NCBI RefSeq assembly: GCF_030064675.1
Contig: NZ_CP116413.1
Span: 2,016,001 to 2,080,000 of the forward strand
From: Crossiella sp. CA-258035
Lineage (GTDB): Bacteria; Actinomycetota; Actinomycetes; Mycobacteriales; Pseudonocardiaceae
Direction: 5' to 3'
DNA: 64,000 nt
The notes beneath the pieces are model-generated. The model was not told where the DNA came from and did not search any database. It worked only from the letters and a program-made list of their open reading frames with translations. The translations under genes were made by a program, and so were the position numbers. Positions 53,825 through 63,398 of the stretch are shown piece after piece. Numbering within the stretch: the stretch's first letter is position 1; every line of letters begins with the position of its first letter.

Positions 53825-55213
53825 ATGCGCAGGGTCGCGACACCGCTGGTGATGGTCGCGTCGCTCGGGTTGCTCGCCGGATGTCTCGGCAGCCCCCAGC
53901 AGACCGATGTCACCCGCAACGCCGACGCGAAGGAGTTGTCCCTCACCATCACCGGCAACGCGGTGGCCGGTGGGAAGAACGCCACCCGCGCCGCCTGGGT
54001 CACCGACTGGGTGATCCCGAAGTTCACCGAGGCGCAGAAGGCCAAGGGCGTCACCGTGACGGTGAAGTTCGACGGCAACGGCGCGGGCGATGAGGACTAC
54101 AAGACCAAGGTCGCGCTGGACCTCAAGACCGGCGGCGGCGCGGACGTGCTCACCGTGGACGGCATCTGGATCGGCGAGTTCGCCGAGGCGGGACACCTGA
54201 AACCGCTGGACGACCTGGTTGGCAAGGCCAAGGTGGACGCCTGGGACGGCTGGAGCCAGGTCCCGCAGTCGGTGCAGGGGCTCGGCTCCTTCGGCGAGCG
54301 CCGCTACGGCATTCCGGACGGCACCGACGGGCGGGTGCTGTTCTTCAACAAGAAGCTGTTCGCCCAGGCCGGGCTGCCCGCGGACTGGCAGCCGAGGAGC
54401 TGGACCGACATCCTGGCCGCGGCCGGGGAGCTGAAAAAGCTGCCCGGAGTGACACCGTTGCAGGTCAACGCCGGCACCGCGATGGGCGAGGCGACCACCA
54501 TGCAGGGTGTGCTGCCACTGCTGGCCAGCGCCGGGAAACCGCTTCACCGGGACGGCAAGTGGCAGGCCGGGCCGGCGCTGGGCGAGGTGCTGGAGTTCTA
54601 CGCCAAGGTCTACCGCGAGGGCCTCGGCGACCCGCTCACGCAGCAGGAGGCCAAGGGGCGGGACAAGTCCTTCGCCCAGTTCGCCGAGGGCAAGCTCGGC
54701 ATCATGATCGAGAGCGACTACCTGTGGCGCGGGGTGGTCGAGCCGAACCGGGGTGTGGCCAAGATGGCCGACCGGGACCAGGCGGTCGGCTACGCCAAGA
54801 TCCCGGCCCGCCAGCCCGGGGTCGGCGGCCGGGACTTCGTCAGCATGTCCGGTGGCGCGGTCAACGTGCTCAACCCGGCCACCAAGTACCCGCAGCAGGC
54901 CTGGGAGCTGTTGCAGTTCATGAACTCCGCCGAGGCGCTCAAGGCCCGCGCCGCCGGCGGCGCGCAGGTCACCGCGCGCAACGACGTGAACAACCAGGTC
55001 CTGGCCGGGGACCCGATGCTGACCTATGTGGCGCAACAGGTCCTGCCGGTCACCCACTACCGGCCGCCGGTGGCCGGCTACCCGAGGGTCTCGGCCGCGT
55101 TGCAGCAGGCCACCGCGGACGTGATCGCCGGGCGGACCGTGGCCGAGGCGCTGTCGAACTACCGGGCCGCGCTGTCCAAGATCGTGGGCGAGGCCAATGT
55201 CGACGCCGGTTGA
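53825..55213 (+). CDS. ABC sugar importer, substrate-binding lipoprotein
   Basis: 462 aa family 1 (MalE/UgpB-like) binding protein. Lipoprotein signal with lipobox LLAGC (Cys20). The mature part has the DGIWIGEFAEAGHLKPLDDL and YGIPDGTDGRVLFFNKKLF segments typical of carbohydrate-binding proteins. GGGAGG ribosome binding site. First gene of a tight operon with two permeases, an ATPase and a PHP protein. The convergent GH38 mannosidase suggests mannose-containing oligosaccharides as cargo (inference). Confidence 0.92.
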   Translation: MRRVATPLVMVASLGLLAGCLGSPQQTDVTRNADAKELSLTITGNAVAGGKNATRAAWVTDWVIPKFTEAQKAKGVTVTVKFDGNGAGDEDYKTKVALDLKTGGGADVLTVDGIWIGEFAEAGHLKPLDDLVGKAKVDAWDGWSQVPQSVQGLGSFGERRYGIPDGTDGRVLFFNKKLFAQAGLPADWQPRSWTDILAAAGELKKLPGVTPLQVNAGTAMGEATTMQGVLPLLASAGKPLHRDGKWQAGPALGEVLEFYAKVYREGLGDPLTQQEAKGRDKSFAQFAEGKLGIMIESDYLWRGVVEPNRGVAKMADRDQAVGYAKIPARQPGVGGRDFVSMSGGAVNVLNPATKYPQQAWELLQFMNSAEALKARAAGGAQVTARNDVNNQVLAGDPMLTYVAQQVLPVTHYRPPVAGYPRVSAALQQATADVIAGRTVAEALSNYRAALSKIVGEANVDAG

Positions 55214-56120
55214 CCTGAAGCCCGCCGCGGAGCGGTCCGCGGCGGGCCGGGTCGCCGATGTGGCCGGACTGGGCATCGGGCGTGCGGTCGGGTTTGTGCT
55301 GCCCGCGCTGGCGCTGATTGGGCTGTTCCTGGTCTTCCCGGCGCTGTGGACGCTGTACATCGGCATCACCGACTACCAGTTGACCGGCCCGGCCGCGGCC
55401 AACCCGCAGGTCATCGGCTTCGACAACTTCCTGGCCGCGCTCAACGACGGGCTGTTCCGCAACTCGCTGTGGCTGACCGTGCTGTTCGTGCTCGGCTCCG
55501 CGGTGATCGGGCAGAACCTGCTCGGCTTCGGCCTGGCCTACCTGCTGCGCGGGGCCGTGCCCTGGCTGCGGCGGCTCACCGAGAGCCTGGTGCTGCTGGC
55601 CTGGATCCTGCCCAGCACCGTGGTCGCCTTCCTCTGGATCGCCGTGCTGGACCGGGACGGTGGCACGCTGAACCTGTTGCTGGCCAACGAGGGCACCGCC
55701 TGGCTGGTGCAGTACCCGCTGATCTCGATCATCCTGTTCAACACCTGGCGGGGCACCGCGTTCTCCATGCTGCTCTACTCCTCCGCACTCGCCGCGGTGC
55801 CGCCCTCCCAGTTGGAGACGGCGAGGCTGGTCGGCGCGAACGGCTGGCAGACCGTGCGGGACGTGGTGTTCCCGCACATCCGGGGGCACGTGCTGACCAA
55901 CACGCTGCTGATCAGCCTGTGGACGGCCAACGACTTCACCCCGTTCCTGCTCACCGCGGGCGGGCCCAACCACGCATCGGAGACGCTGCCGGTGTTCATC
56001 TACCGGCAGGCCCTGGAAGGCGGTCAGCTCGGCTACGCCTCGGCCATCTCGCTGCTGTTGCTGCTGGCGAACCTGCTGGTGGCCGGGCTGTACCTGCGGC
56101 TGCTGCGGAGGCGGGCATGA
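55197..56120 (+). CDS. ABC sugar importer permease 1 (MalF/UgpA type)
   Basis: 307 aa inner-membrane subunit with six predicted membrane segments. The EAA loop reads LETARLVGANGWQTVRDVVFPHIRG, docking the ATPase. It overlaps the binding-protein gene by 17 bases and permease 2 by ATGA. Confidence 0.93.
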   Translation: MSTPVDLKPAAERSAAGRVADVAGLGIGRAVGFVLPALALIGLFLVFPALWTLYIGITDYQLTGPAAANPQVIGFDNFLAALNDGLFRNSLWLTVLFVLGSAVIGQNLLGFGLAYLLRGAVPWLRRLTESLVLLAWILPSTVVAFLWIAVLDRDGGTLNLLLANEGTAWLVQYPLISIILFNTWRGTAFSMLLYSSALAAVPPSQLETARLVGANGWQTVRDVVFPHIRGHVLTNTLLISLWTANDFTPFLLTAGGPNHASETLPVFIYRQALEGGQLGYASAISLLLLLANLLVAGLYLRLLRRRA

Positions 56121-56938
56121 GCGTGAGGTTCCTGTTGCGGCGCATCGGCTTCTACACGCTGATCGCGGTGGTGCTGTTCTTCTTCGCGGTGCCCATGCTG
56201 TGGCTGGCCAGCGCGCCCTTCGACGCCCGCCCCGGACTCGGCCTGCGCTGGCCGGACTGGACGCTGGACAACGTCGGCAAGACCCTGGAACACCCGAACA
56301 CGCTGTCCTCGCTGCTGAACTCGCTGATCCTGTGCGGGATCGCCACCGCGGTGACCACGGTGTGCGCGGCGCTGGCCGCCTACGCCCTGTCCAGGGTGCG
56401 CATCCCCGGCCGGGACCTGTTGCTGTACCTGCTGTTGCTGCTCTCCAGCGTGGTCACCGGCACCGCGGCGATGGTGCCCATCTTCGTGATGATGTTCCAG
56501 CTCGGCCTGATCAACTCCCAGTACGGCACCGCGCTGGTGATCGCCGGCGGCATGCTGCCCGCGGCCATCTTCATCCTCAAGGACTTCATGGACTCGGTGC
56601 CGCGCTCCTACGAGGAGTCGGCCAGGGTCTTCGGCGCCTCGCCGGGCCAGGTGCTGCGGCACGTGGTGCTGCCGGTGGCGCGGCCGGGGATCGCGACCAT
56701 CCTGGTGTGGGCCTTCGTCAACGCCTGGGGCAACTTCCTGCTGCCGTTCCTGCTGCTGCGCGATGTCCAGGCGCAACCGGCCGCGGTGCTGTTGCGCACC
56801 CTGCAGGACGAGGGCGGCAGCGCCAACCTCACCGTGATCCCGGTGTTCTCACTGCTGTACTCGATACCGGTGGTGCTGCTGTACCTGGTCGTCAGCAAAC
56901 GCTACGGGTTCCGCTTCCACGGAGGGATCAAGAGCTGA
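56117..56938 (+). CDS. ABC sugar importer permease 2 (MalG/UgpE type)
   Basis: 273 aa with six membrane segments and the EAA loop YEESARVFGASPGQVLRHVVLPVARPG. Starts within the ATGA overlap with permease 1; its stop shares one base with the ATPase start (TGATG). Confidence 0.93.
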   Translation: MSVRFLLRRIGFYTLIAVVLFFFAVPMLWLASAPFDARPGLGLRWPDWTLDNVGKTLEHPNTLSSLLNSLILCGIATAVTTVCAALAAYALSRVRIPGRDLLLYLLLLLSSVVTGTAAMVPIFVMMFQLGLINSQYGTALVIAGGMLPAAIFILKDFMDSVPRSYEESARVFGASPGQVLRHVVLPVARPGIATILVWAFVNAWGNFLLPFLLLRDVQAQPAAVLLRTLQDEGGSANLTVIPVFSLLYSIPVVLLYLVVSKRYGFRFHGGIKS

Positions 56939-58023
56939 TGGCGGGTATCGGCATCACCGGACTGTCCACTGTGTACCCCAACGGGGTGCGCGCGGTGGAC
57001 GAGCTCGACCTGCGCATCGCCGACGGCGAGTTCTTCGCCCTGCTCGGCCCCTCCGGCTGCGGCAAGACCACGCTGCTGCGCACCATCGCGGGTCTGGAGC
57101 AGTCCAACGCGGGGTCGATCACCATCGATGGTGACGAGGTCACCTCGGCCGAGCCCGGCAAGCGCGGGGTGGCCATGGTGTTCCAGGACTACGCGCTGTT
57201 CCCGCACATGACGGTGGCGGAGAACATCGGCTACCCGCTGCGGGTGCGCGGGGAGAACAAGGCGGCGCAACGGAAGGTGGCCGAGTCCACCGCGGACGGG
57301 CTGAGCCTGGCCGGGCTGCTGGAACGCCGCCCCGGCCAGCTCTCCGGCGGCCAGCAGCAGCGGGTCGCGCTGGCCCGCGCCATCGCGATGGGCGCGCGGG
57401 TGCTGCTGCTGGACGAGCCACTGTCCAACTTGGACGCCCGGCTGCGGCTGGAGGCGCGCACGTTCCTCAAGCGGCTGCAACGGGAACTGGGCATCACCAC
57501 GGTCTTCGTCACCCACGACCAGGCCGAGGCGCTGGCCCTGGCCGACCGGATCGCGGTGATGGAGTCCGGCAAGATCCGGCAGCTGGGCAGCCCGCGTGAG
57601 GTGTTCCAGCGTCCGGCGAGTGTGTTCGTGGCCAACTTCATCGGGTCCACCCCGATGAACCTGCTTGACGCGATTGTTGTCGGTGACGAGGTGGAGGTGG
57701 CGGATGCGCGGCTGGGTCGGCCCCTGGGTCTGGCCGTGTCCGACGGCGACCAGGTCACGGCGGGCATCCGCCCCGAGTACCTGCGACTCGCCCCGCAGGG
57801 CACAACCGGCGGGATCACTGGCGTGGTGTCGACGGTGGAGAACCTCGGGGTGAGCTCGCTGGTGTCGCTGGAATGCGCGGGTGGCCTGCTGGTCGGGGTC
57901 ACCGTGCCGGAGCAGGACGAGCCACCGGTGGGCAGCACGGTCACCGCGGTCCCCGAACCCGGCAGGCTGCTGCTCTTCGACGCCGACGGCCTGTTGCTCA
58001 GCCCGGATCCGGTGCCCGCGTGA
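56938..58023 (+). CDS. ABC importer ATPase (UgpC/MsmK/MalK-like)
   Basis: 361 aa cytoplasmic ATPase. Walker A GPSGCGKTT (37-45), Q-loop MVFQDYALFPHM, signature LSGGQQQR, Walker B VLLLDEPLSNLD, H-loop VTHDQAEA, then a C-terminal TOBE/OB regulatory domain (from about 285). Encoded within the operon, so this importer need not borrow a shared MsiK-type ATPase. Coupled to the PHP gene by GTGA. Confidence 0.94.
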   Translation: MAGIGITGLSTVYPNGVRAVDELDLRIADGEFFALLGPSGCGKTTLLRTIAGLEQSNAGSITIDGDEVTSAEPGKRGVAMVFQDYALFPHMTVAENIGYPLRVRGENKAAQRKVAESTADGLSLAGLLERRPGQLSGGQQQRVALARAIAMGARVLLLDEPLSNLDARLRLEARTFLKRLQRELGITTVFVTHDQAEALALADRIAVMESGKIRQLGSPREVFQRPASVFVANFIGSTPMNLLDAIVVGDEVEVADARLGRPLGLAVSDGDQVTAGIRPEYLRLAPQGTTGGITGVVSTVENLGVSSLVSLECAGGLLVGVTVPEQDEPPVGSTVTAVPEPGRLLLFDADGLLLSPDPVPA

Positions 58024-59237
58024 TCGTCCACAGTGGACTGATCACCAGGGAGCTGCGCTCGGCGAGCCGCTGGCTGGAGCTCCCGTTCGAGGTGCCGCCC
58101 GGCTGCGCAGGGGTCACCGTCGAGCTGACCTACGCGGAACCGGCGATCCTGGACATCGGCTGTGCCGGACCGGCGGGCTGGCGCGGCTGGTCCGGTTCGG
58201 CCCGCCGCCGCTTCGCCATCGGCCCTGAGGCCGCCACCCCCGGCTACCTGCCCGGCGAGGTCGAGCCGGGGGAGTGGCGCGTTGTCCTTGGCCTGCACCG
58301 GATTCCGCCGGAGGGCGCGCACGCCCAGGTCGAGGTGACCCTCGGCCCGGCCTTCGTCGAGGTCGAGCGCCCGGCACCGCTGGCCCCCGCGCCACGCCCG
58401 CCGCGGCCCCTCCCGGCCAGTGCGGGCCTGCGCTGGATCCCGGCTGACCTGCACGCGCACACCCTGCACTCCGACGGCCAGCTGACCGTGCCGGAACTGG
58501 CCGCGCTCGCGGTGTCCAACGGCCTGTCCGCGCTGGCGGTCACCGACCACAACACCGTCGCCCACCACGCCGAGCTGGCCGAGGCAGGCAACCGGTACGG
58601 CATCGCGCTGATCCCCGGTCAGGAGGTCACCACGGACTCCGGCCACGCCAACGCTTTTGGCGACATCGGCTGGATCGACTTCCGCAGGCCGCCTGCCGAA
58701 TGGCTGACCGCGGTGCGCGAGCGCGGCGGCCTGCTGTCCATCAACCACCCGCTCTCCGGCGACTGCTCCTGGCGGGACCCGATGCCGGAACGCCCGCCGC
58801 TGGCCGAGATCTGGCACTCCAGCTGGTGGAGCCGGACCTGGGGCGGCCCGCTGGCCTGGTGGCGGTCCTGGGGCATGCAGGTCACCCCGGTCGGCGGCAG
58901 CGACTGGCACGGCCGCGGCGCCGACGCCGAGCCCGGCAACCCGACCACCTGGCTCGCCGTGGACGAGAACGCCTACGGCCCAACGGAACTGGCCACAGCC
59001 GCCCTGGACGCCCTGCGCTCGGGCCGCACCGCGATCAGCGCCAACGTGGACGCCCCAGTGCTGCTCCCGGTCGACGGCGAACTGGTCATGGTGGGCGCCT
59101 CGGACGCGCTGCTCTACGGCCCGGACGGCAGCCGGAGTGAAGCCAGGACCGAGGGCAGGCTGCCCGCCGCCGGTCCTGGCGGTCACGTGCTCACCGATCA
59201 CGAGGGCGGCGTGATCTCCCTCTGCGGCAACCCCTGA
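58020..59237 (+). CDS. PHP-domain phosphoesterase (CehA/McbA type) with N-terminal beta domain
   Basis: 405 aa. Residues about 1-130 form a beta-rich domain; the PHP barrel follows with metal motifs DLHAHTLHSDG, VTDHNTVAHH, SINHPLSGD and GSDWHG. Family members hydrolyse phosphodiesters or phosphomonoesters with a di- or trinuclear metal site. Its position as last gene of a sugar importer operon suggests processing of phosphorylated or phosphodiester-linked glycans such as phosphomannan (inference). No signal peptide. The last 40 bases overlap the convergent GH38 gene. Confidence 0.86.
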   Translation: MIVHSGLITRELRSASRWLELPFEVPPGCAGVTVELTYAEPAILDIGCAGPAGWRGWSGSARRRFAIGPEAATPGYLPGEVEPGEWRVVLGLHRIPPEGAHAQVEVTLGPAFVEVERPAPLAPAPRPPRPLPASAGLRWIPADLHAHTLHSDGQLTVPELAALAVSNGLSALAVTDHNTVAHHAELAEAGNRYGIALIPGQEVTTDSGHANAFGDIGWIDFRRPPAEWLTAVRERGGLLSINHPLSGDCSWRDPMPERPPLAEIWHSSWWSRTWGGPLAWWRSWGMQVTPVGGSDWHGRGADAEPGNPTTWLAVDENAYGPTELATAALDALRSGRTAISANVDAPVLLPVDGELVMVGASDALLYGPDGSRSEARTEGRLPAAGPGGHVLTDHEGGVISLCGNP

Positions 59238-61936
59238 CCGAGCCGCACGGTCGCGATCTCCCAGCCCCGCAACGACAACTCCACCGCGTCCTCGGCGACG
59301 TCCAGCTTCGCCAACGGGTTCCCGGCCAGGTCGGTGACCCGCGCGCTGACCAGGCCGGGCAGGTGCAGCACGGTGTGCACCGGCTCGTCGGAGTAGGCGA
59401 TGAGCCGCAGCTCCAGCTCGCCGTCCCGCTCCCGCAACCCGCTCAGCACCGCGCCCTGCACGCGCAGGCCGGTCGCCTCGGCCAGTTCGGCGGTCCCGGT
59501 CCCGGCCGCGCTCACCAGCGGCAGCGTGAACCGCTCCACCAGCCCCATCACCTCGGCGTCCGAGCGCCCGGTCCCCACCGCGATGCCGAACCGGGCCACC
59601 CGCGACCCCAGCTCCTGCGCCCCGGGGATCGGCGTGGTCGGCCCGGCGGGCTCGGCCCGCAGCGGGTGCAGGTTCCGGCTGATCGCGCCCACCGACCGCA
59701 GCACGGTCAGCGCCAGCTCCCCGCCGGTCACCTCGTACTCGGTGGCCTGTTCCAGCAACACCGTCGCCGCACCGGCCGCCACGAACCCCGAGGCCGGGAA
59801 GGTCGGCAGCGGCTCCTCCCCGTTGCCGCCCTCGTTGGTCAGCCCGCGCGCCTCCACACCGAACTGGCCCTCGGCCCGCGATCCGGTGACCGGTCCGACC
59901 GGCAGGTGCACCCGCACTCGGTGGTCCCGGCTGCGGTTCTCGAACCGGAGCTCCAGCCGCACAAAGGGTTCCCCCGCCCGCAGCTCCACCGCCATGGACA
60001 CCTCGGTCGCCACCGTGCCCGCCGCCCGCGCCGACCCGGCGGCATCGGCCAGCCCGGTCGGCCACTCGTAGGTCCGGTACACGGTGAACCCACCGGCCAG
60101 GGGTCCCGGCGCGTCCGGGCAGACCAGGGTGGCCACCGGCTCGTGCACCAGCAGGTCGGTCACCGGCGGGCCGTAGTTGTAGCTGTCCCCGGCGTCCCCG
60201 CCGTCGCAGATCCGCCCGACCCCGTCCAGCGCGAGGCCATCCGGGTCCTCGATCCGCAGCGTGCCGTCGTCCAGCACGCTCACCGCGACCAGGCCGTTGC
60301 TCAGCACACCGTCCACAATGGACACAGGATGCTCGACGGGCGCGGTCCCGGCCACCGGTCGCGCCGCGGTCCAGCCCAGCGCGGGCACCGGCACCGCGGC
60401 GAGCAGCTCGCGCCTCGGCTCGTCCACCACCCGCATCGTCCACACCGGGTGCTCAGCCGCCCGCGCCGCCAGCTCGGCCGCGAAGCGCTCCACGTCGTAG
60501 CCTGGATCGCCCAGCCGTCCCACCGCGAACTCCACCACGCCTGCCCCGATGACCGCCCGTTGGACTGCCCGGTCGTACATGACTTGGCCGAAGGTCCGCC
60601 GCCGCACCGCCTCGGCCACCTCGGCCGCCGGGAACTCCGCGGCCAGCAGCACCCGCTCCGGCCGCTCCACCTCCTGGGTCGCCGCCAGCCGCCCGTCCGG
60701 CAGTTGCAGCGCCACGGCGTCCCAGTCCTCCGGCGCGACCGCCGACACCCGCACCACGTCCTGCCGGAGCCACGGACTGGGGTTCACCACCAGCACCGCG
60801 TCCCCTGGCGCGCGGGTCGCCAGGGCGTCCACCACCCGGTCCCGCACCGCCGAGCCCAGCTGCTCGGCCTCGGCGATCCGGCCTGCCACCTGGGCCGCCG
60901 TGCTGTCCGCGCCGCAGCCGGTCACCGAGTCGTGACAGGAGGCGTCCACCAGTCGCTGCCAGGCCATCTCGGCGAAGGGCTGGGCCGCGGCCGGGAACCA
61001 CAGTGCGGCAAGGGGTTCGGCGTAGCGCTGCACCATCCGCTCGGCCTCGGCCATCGCCTGCTTCACCGGCGCGCGCACCGAGAGCACCCCGGGCAGCAGG
61101 TTCGCCCGCGCGTGGCTGCGCAGCTCGCCGCGCACCTCGGTCAGCCCGGCCACGTCCACCTCCCGCCCGGCCAGCGCCTCGGTCAGGGTGGCCAGCCGCA
61201 GGGTGACCGGGCCCTCCGCCGCGCTGACCGCCCTGACCTGCTCGGTCAGCGAGGGCAGCGGCGCGCCGTGGTCCGCGCCGTACATCGCCAGCACCTCGTC
61301 CGCGCCGAACCAGTCGCGCATCCGCTCGGCGAAGTCCTCGGCCCGGCCCCTGGTGGCCGAGGGGTCGGTGAACAGCACCGCCGCGTTGCCGTAGCCGCCG
61401 GGCAGGTACTCGGTGCGCACCGCCGAACCGTCGGGGGACACCCAGGAGAAGCCGTTGCTGTCCACTGTGGACGGAACACCGCGCCACAGGCAGGCCTGCC
61501 GGAAACCGAAGCCGCGCAACAGCTGGGGCAGCTGCGCCGCGTGCCCGAACTGGTCCGGCAGGTAGGCCACCGGCATCGCGCCGCCCAGCTCGGCCGAGCG
61601 GGCCAGTCCGATCTCCAGGTTGCGCACCAGGTTCTCGCCGGAGCAGAGGAAGGAGTCCGCGAGCACCCGCCACGGCCCGACCGCGAGCTGCCCGCGCGCC
61701 ACCAGCTCCCGCACCTGGCCGAGCGCGGCCGGCCGGATCTCCAGGTAGTCGTCCACCGCCGCGGTCTGCCCGTCCAGGGTGAACCGGAGCTCGGGATCGG
61801 CGGCCAGTCGCGGCAGCACCTCGTCCAGCAGGTCCACCAGGCGCAACCGGAACCGCTGGAACGGCTCGTACCACTCGCGATCCCAGTGCGTGTGCGGGAC
61901 GACATGGACGGTGCGGCGGAGTGACGTCGAAGGCAC
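59198..61936 (-). CDS. GH38 alpha-mannosidase
   Basis: 912 aa zinc-dependent retaining alpha-mannosidase, no signal peptide, so probably cytoplasmic and acting on imported oligosaccharides. N-terminal HTHWDREWY gives zinc ligands His17 and Asp19; nucleophile/zinc Asp128 is in YLPDQFGH. A helical middle domain and a large C-terminal beta domain follow. GTG 61936 chosen because TAACGT (61943-61948) stands exactly 6 bases before it; GTG 61942 would add two residues. Convergent with the importer operon, overlapping by 40 bases. Confidence 0.92.
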   Translation of the reverse strand: MPSTSLRRTVHVVPHTHWDREWYEPFQRFRLRLVDLLDEVLPRLAADPELRFTLDGQTAAVDDYLEIRPAALGQVRELVARGQLAVGPWRVLADSFLCSGENLVRNLEIGLARSAELGGAMPVAYLPDQFGHAAQLPQLLRGFGFRQACLWRGVPSTVDSNGFSWVSPDGSAVRTEYLPGGYGNAAVLFTDPSATRGRAEDFAERMRDWFGADEVLAMYGADHGAPLPSLTEQVRAVSAAEGPVTLRLATLTEALAGREVDVAGLTEVRGELRSHARANLLPGVLSVRAPVKQAMAEAERMVQRYAEPLAALWFPAAAQPFAEMAWQRLVDASCHDSVTGCGADSTAAQVAGRIAEAEQLGSAVRDRVVDALATRAPGDAVLVVNPSPWLRQDVVRVSAVAPEDWDAVALQLPDGRLAATQEVERPERVLLAAEFPAAEVAEAVRRRTFGQVMYDRAVQRAVIGAGVVEFAVGRLGDPGYDVERFAAELAARAAEHPVWTMRVVDEPRRELLAAVPVPALGWTAARPVAGTAPVEHPVSIVDGVLSNGLVAVSVLDDGTLRIEDPDGLALDGVGRICDGGDAGDSYNYGPPVTDLLVHEPVATLVCPDAPGPLAGGFTVYRTYEWPTGLADAAGSARAAGTVATEVSMAVELRAGEPFVRLELRFENRSRDHRVRVHLPVGPVTGSRAEGQFGVEARGLTNEGGNGEEPLPTFPASGFVAAGAATVLLEQATEYEVTGGELALTVLRSVGAISRNLHPLRAEPAGPTTPIPGAQELGSRVARFGIAVGTGRSDAEVMGLVERFTLPLVSAAGTGTAELAEATGLRVQGAVLSGLRERDGELELRLIAYSDEPVHTVLHLPGLVSARVTDLAGNPLAKLDVAEDAVELSLRGWEIATVRLGQGLPQREITPPS

Positions 61937-61942
61937 GCTCAC

Positions 61943-61948
61943 ACGTTA
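61943..61948 (-). promoter_or_regulatory. -10 element for leaderless GH38 gene
   Basis: TAACGT on the minus strand, 6 bases before GTG 61936. The same hexamer and spacing occur at pgeF. Confidence 0.5.
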
Positions 61949-62040
61949 GTGAGCCACGGTGGTTATGTGTATACCGTCAGGAACTTTCGCCTGGACGCAC
62001 ACGTTGGGCGGAGTAAGGTCGGCTTAGCGGAGTTAACAAC

Positions 62041-62067
62041 GTTCACAATACGGTGACGTATGTGAAC
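62041..62067. promoter_or_regulatory. Imperfect palindrome upstream of P450
   Basis: GTTCACAATACG and CGTATGTGAAC pair around GTGA, with one bulged base. It lies 30 bases before the P450 start in an AT-richer stretch, suiting a regulator operator. The ribosome binding site GGGGAG follows. Confidence 0.4.
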
Positions 62068-62095
62068 CCCGGTATCGAGTGGGGAGTAGGGCCGG

Positions 62096-63334
62096 ATGGG
62101 CACTGACACCGCGGCGGCGGAACCGCTGCCGGATCTGCAGATGTTCGACGACGCGTACATGAAGGACCCGTACCCGATCTACGCCCGGCTCCGGCAGCAG
62201 CTGCCGGTGCACCGGACCTCGCTGCCCAACCGCTCGTTCGACATGTGGGTGGTCACCAGGTACGAGGACGTCAAGATCGCGCTGACCGCGCCACAGGTCA
62301 GCAAGGACGCCAACGCCATGCGCGAGCTGATCCTCAAGGACGCGCCGGAGGGCGCCCCGCAGTTCACCGAACAGCTGGCCGGGCACATGCTCAACAGCGA
62401 CCCGCCGCAGCACACCCGGCTGCGCAAGCTGGTGGCCAAGGCGTTCACCCCGCGCCGGGTGGAGCAGCTGCGCCCGCGGATCGAGCAGATCACCACCGAG
62501 CTGCTGGACCGGGTCGCCGCCGGTGGCGAGGTGGTCGACCTGATGGAGACCTTGGCCTTCCCGCTGCCGGTCACGGTCATCTGCGAGCTGCTCGGCGTGC
62601 CAGAGGCCGACCAGGCCGACTTCCGCCGCTGGTCCAACTCGCTGCTGGGCAACAGCAACGCGCCGGAACAGCAGGCCAAGGACAGCCAGGACCTGGCCAT
62701 GTACCTGGTGCGGCTGATCGAGGACAAGCGCGCCACGCCCACCGACGACATGCTCTCCGACCTGATCCAGGTCAGCGAGGACAGCGACTCGCTGAGCCAG
62801 GGCGAGCTGGTCGCGATGGCCTTCCTGCTGCTGGTCGCCGGGCACGAGACCACGGCGAACCTGATCGGCAACGGGATGCGCGCGCTGCTCACCCACCCCG
62901 ACCAGCTGGCCGCCCTGCGGGACAAGCCCGAGCGCCTGCACAACGCGGTCGAGGAGCTGCTCCGCTACGACGGCCCGGTGATCACCGGCACCATCCGGAT
63001 GACCACCGAGCCGCTCACCCTCGGCGAGGTGACCGTGCCCGCCAACCAGCTGCTGCTGGTCGGCCTGGGCTCGGCCAACCGGGACGCCACCAAGTTCGAG
63101 AACCCGGACGAGCTGAACATCGACCGGGTGCTCGGCGGCCACTTCGGCTTCGGCCACGGCATCCACTACTGCGTGGGCGCGCCGCTGGCCCGGCTGGAGG
63201 CGGTCACCGCGATCGGCGGCCTGCTGGAGCGCTTCCCCGAGCTCACGCTGGCCGTGCCGCCGGAGGAGCTGAACTACCGCAGCAGCGTGCTGATCCGCTC
63301 GCTGATCGAGCTGCCGGTTCGCCCGAACGGCTGA
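62096..63334 (+). CDS. Cytochrome P450
   Basis: 412 aa soluble bacterial P450. I-helix oxygen-activation motif AGHETT (249-254), ExxR within EELLR (about 287-290), heme loop FGFGHGIHYCVG with proximal Cys359, and an HTRLRKLV C-helix. The type resembles CYP107/CYP105-like monooxygenases of actinomycetes. No ferredoxin or biosynthetic cluster is adjacent in the window, so substrate and redox partner are unknown. GGGGAG ribosome binding site. Confidence 0.95.
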   Translation: MGTDTAAAEPLPDLQMFDDAYMKDPYPIYARLRQQLPVHRTSLPNRSFDMWVVTRYEDVKIALTAPQVSKDANAMRELILKDAPEGAPQFTEQLAGHMLNSDPPQHTRLRKLVAKAFTPRRVEQLRPRIEQITTELLDRVAAGGEVVDLMETLAFPLPVTVICELLGVPEADQADFRRWSNSLLGNSNAPEQQAKDSQDLAMYLVRLIEDKRATPTDDMLSDLIQVSEDSDSLSQGELVAMAFLLLVAGHETTANLIGNGMRALLTHPDQLAALRDKPERLHNAVEELLRYDGPVITGTIRMTTEPLTLGEVTVPANQLLLVGLGSANRDATKFENPDELNIDRVLGGHFGFGHGIHYCVGAPLARLEAVTAIGGLLERFPELTLAVPPEELNYRSSVLIRSLIELPVRPNG

Positions 63335-63351
63335 TCCACACCCACCACAGC

Positions 63352-63386
63352 GACGGTGGCGTGTCCCCAGCGGGCACGCCATCGTC
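63352..63386. terminator. Bidirectional terminator after P450 gene
   Basis: GACGGTGGCGTGTCCC (63352-63367) pairs with 63372-63386 (with G-U pairs) around a short loop, followed by CTTTG, between convergent genes. Confidence 0.65.
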
Positions 63387-63398
63387 CTTTGTGGACAC

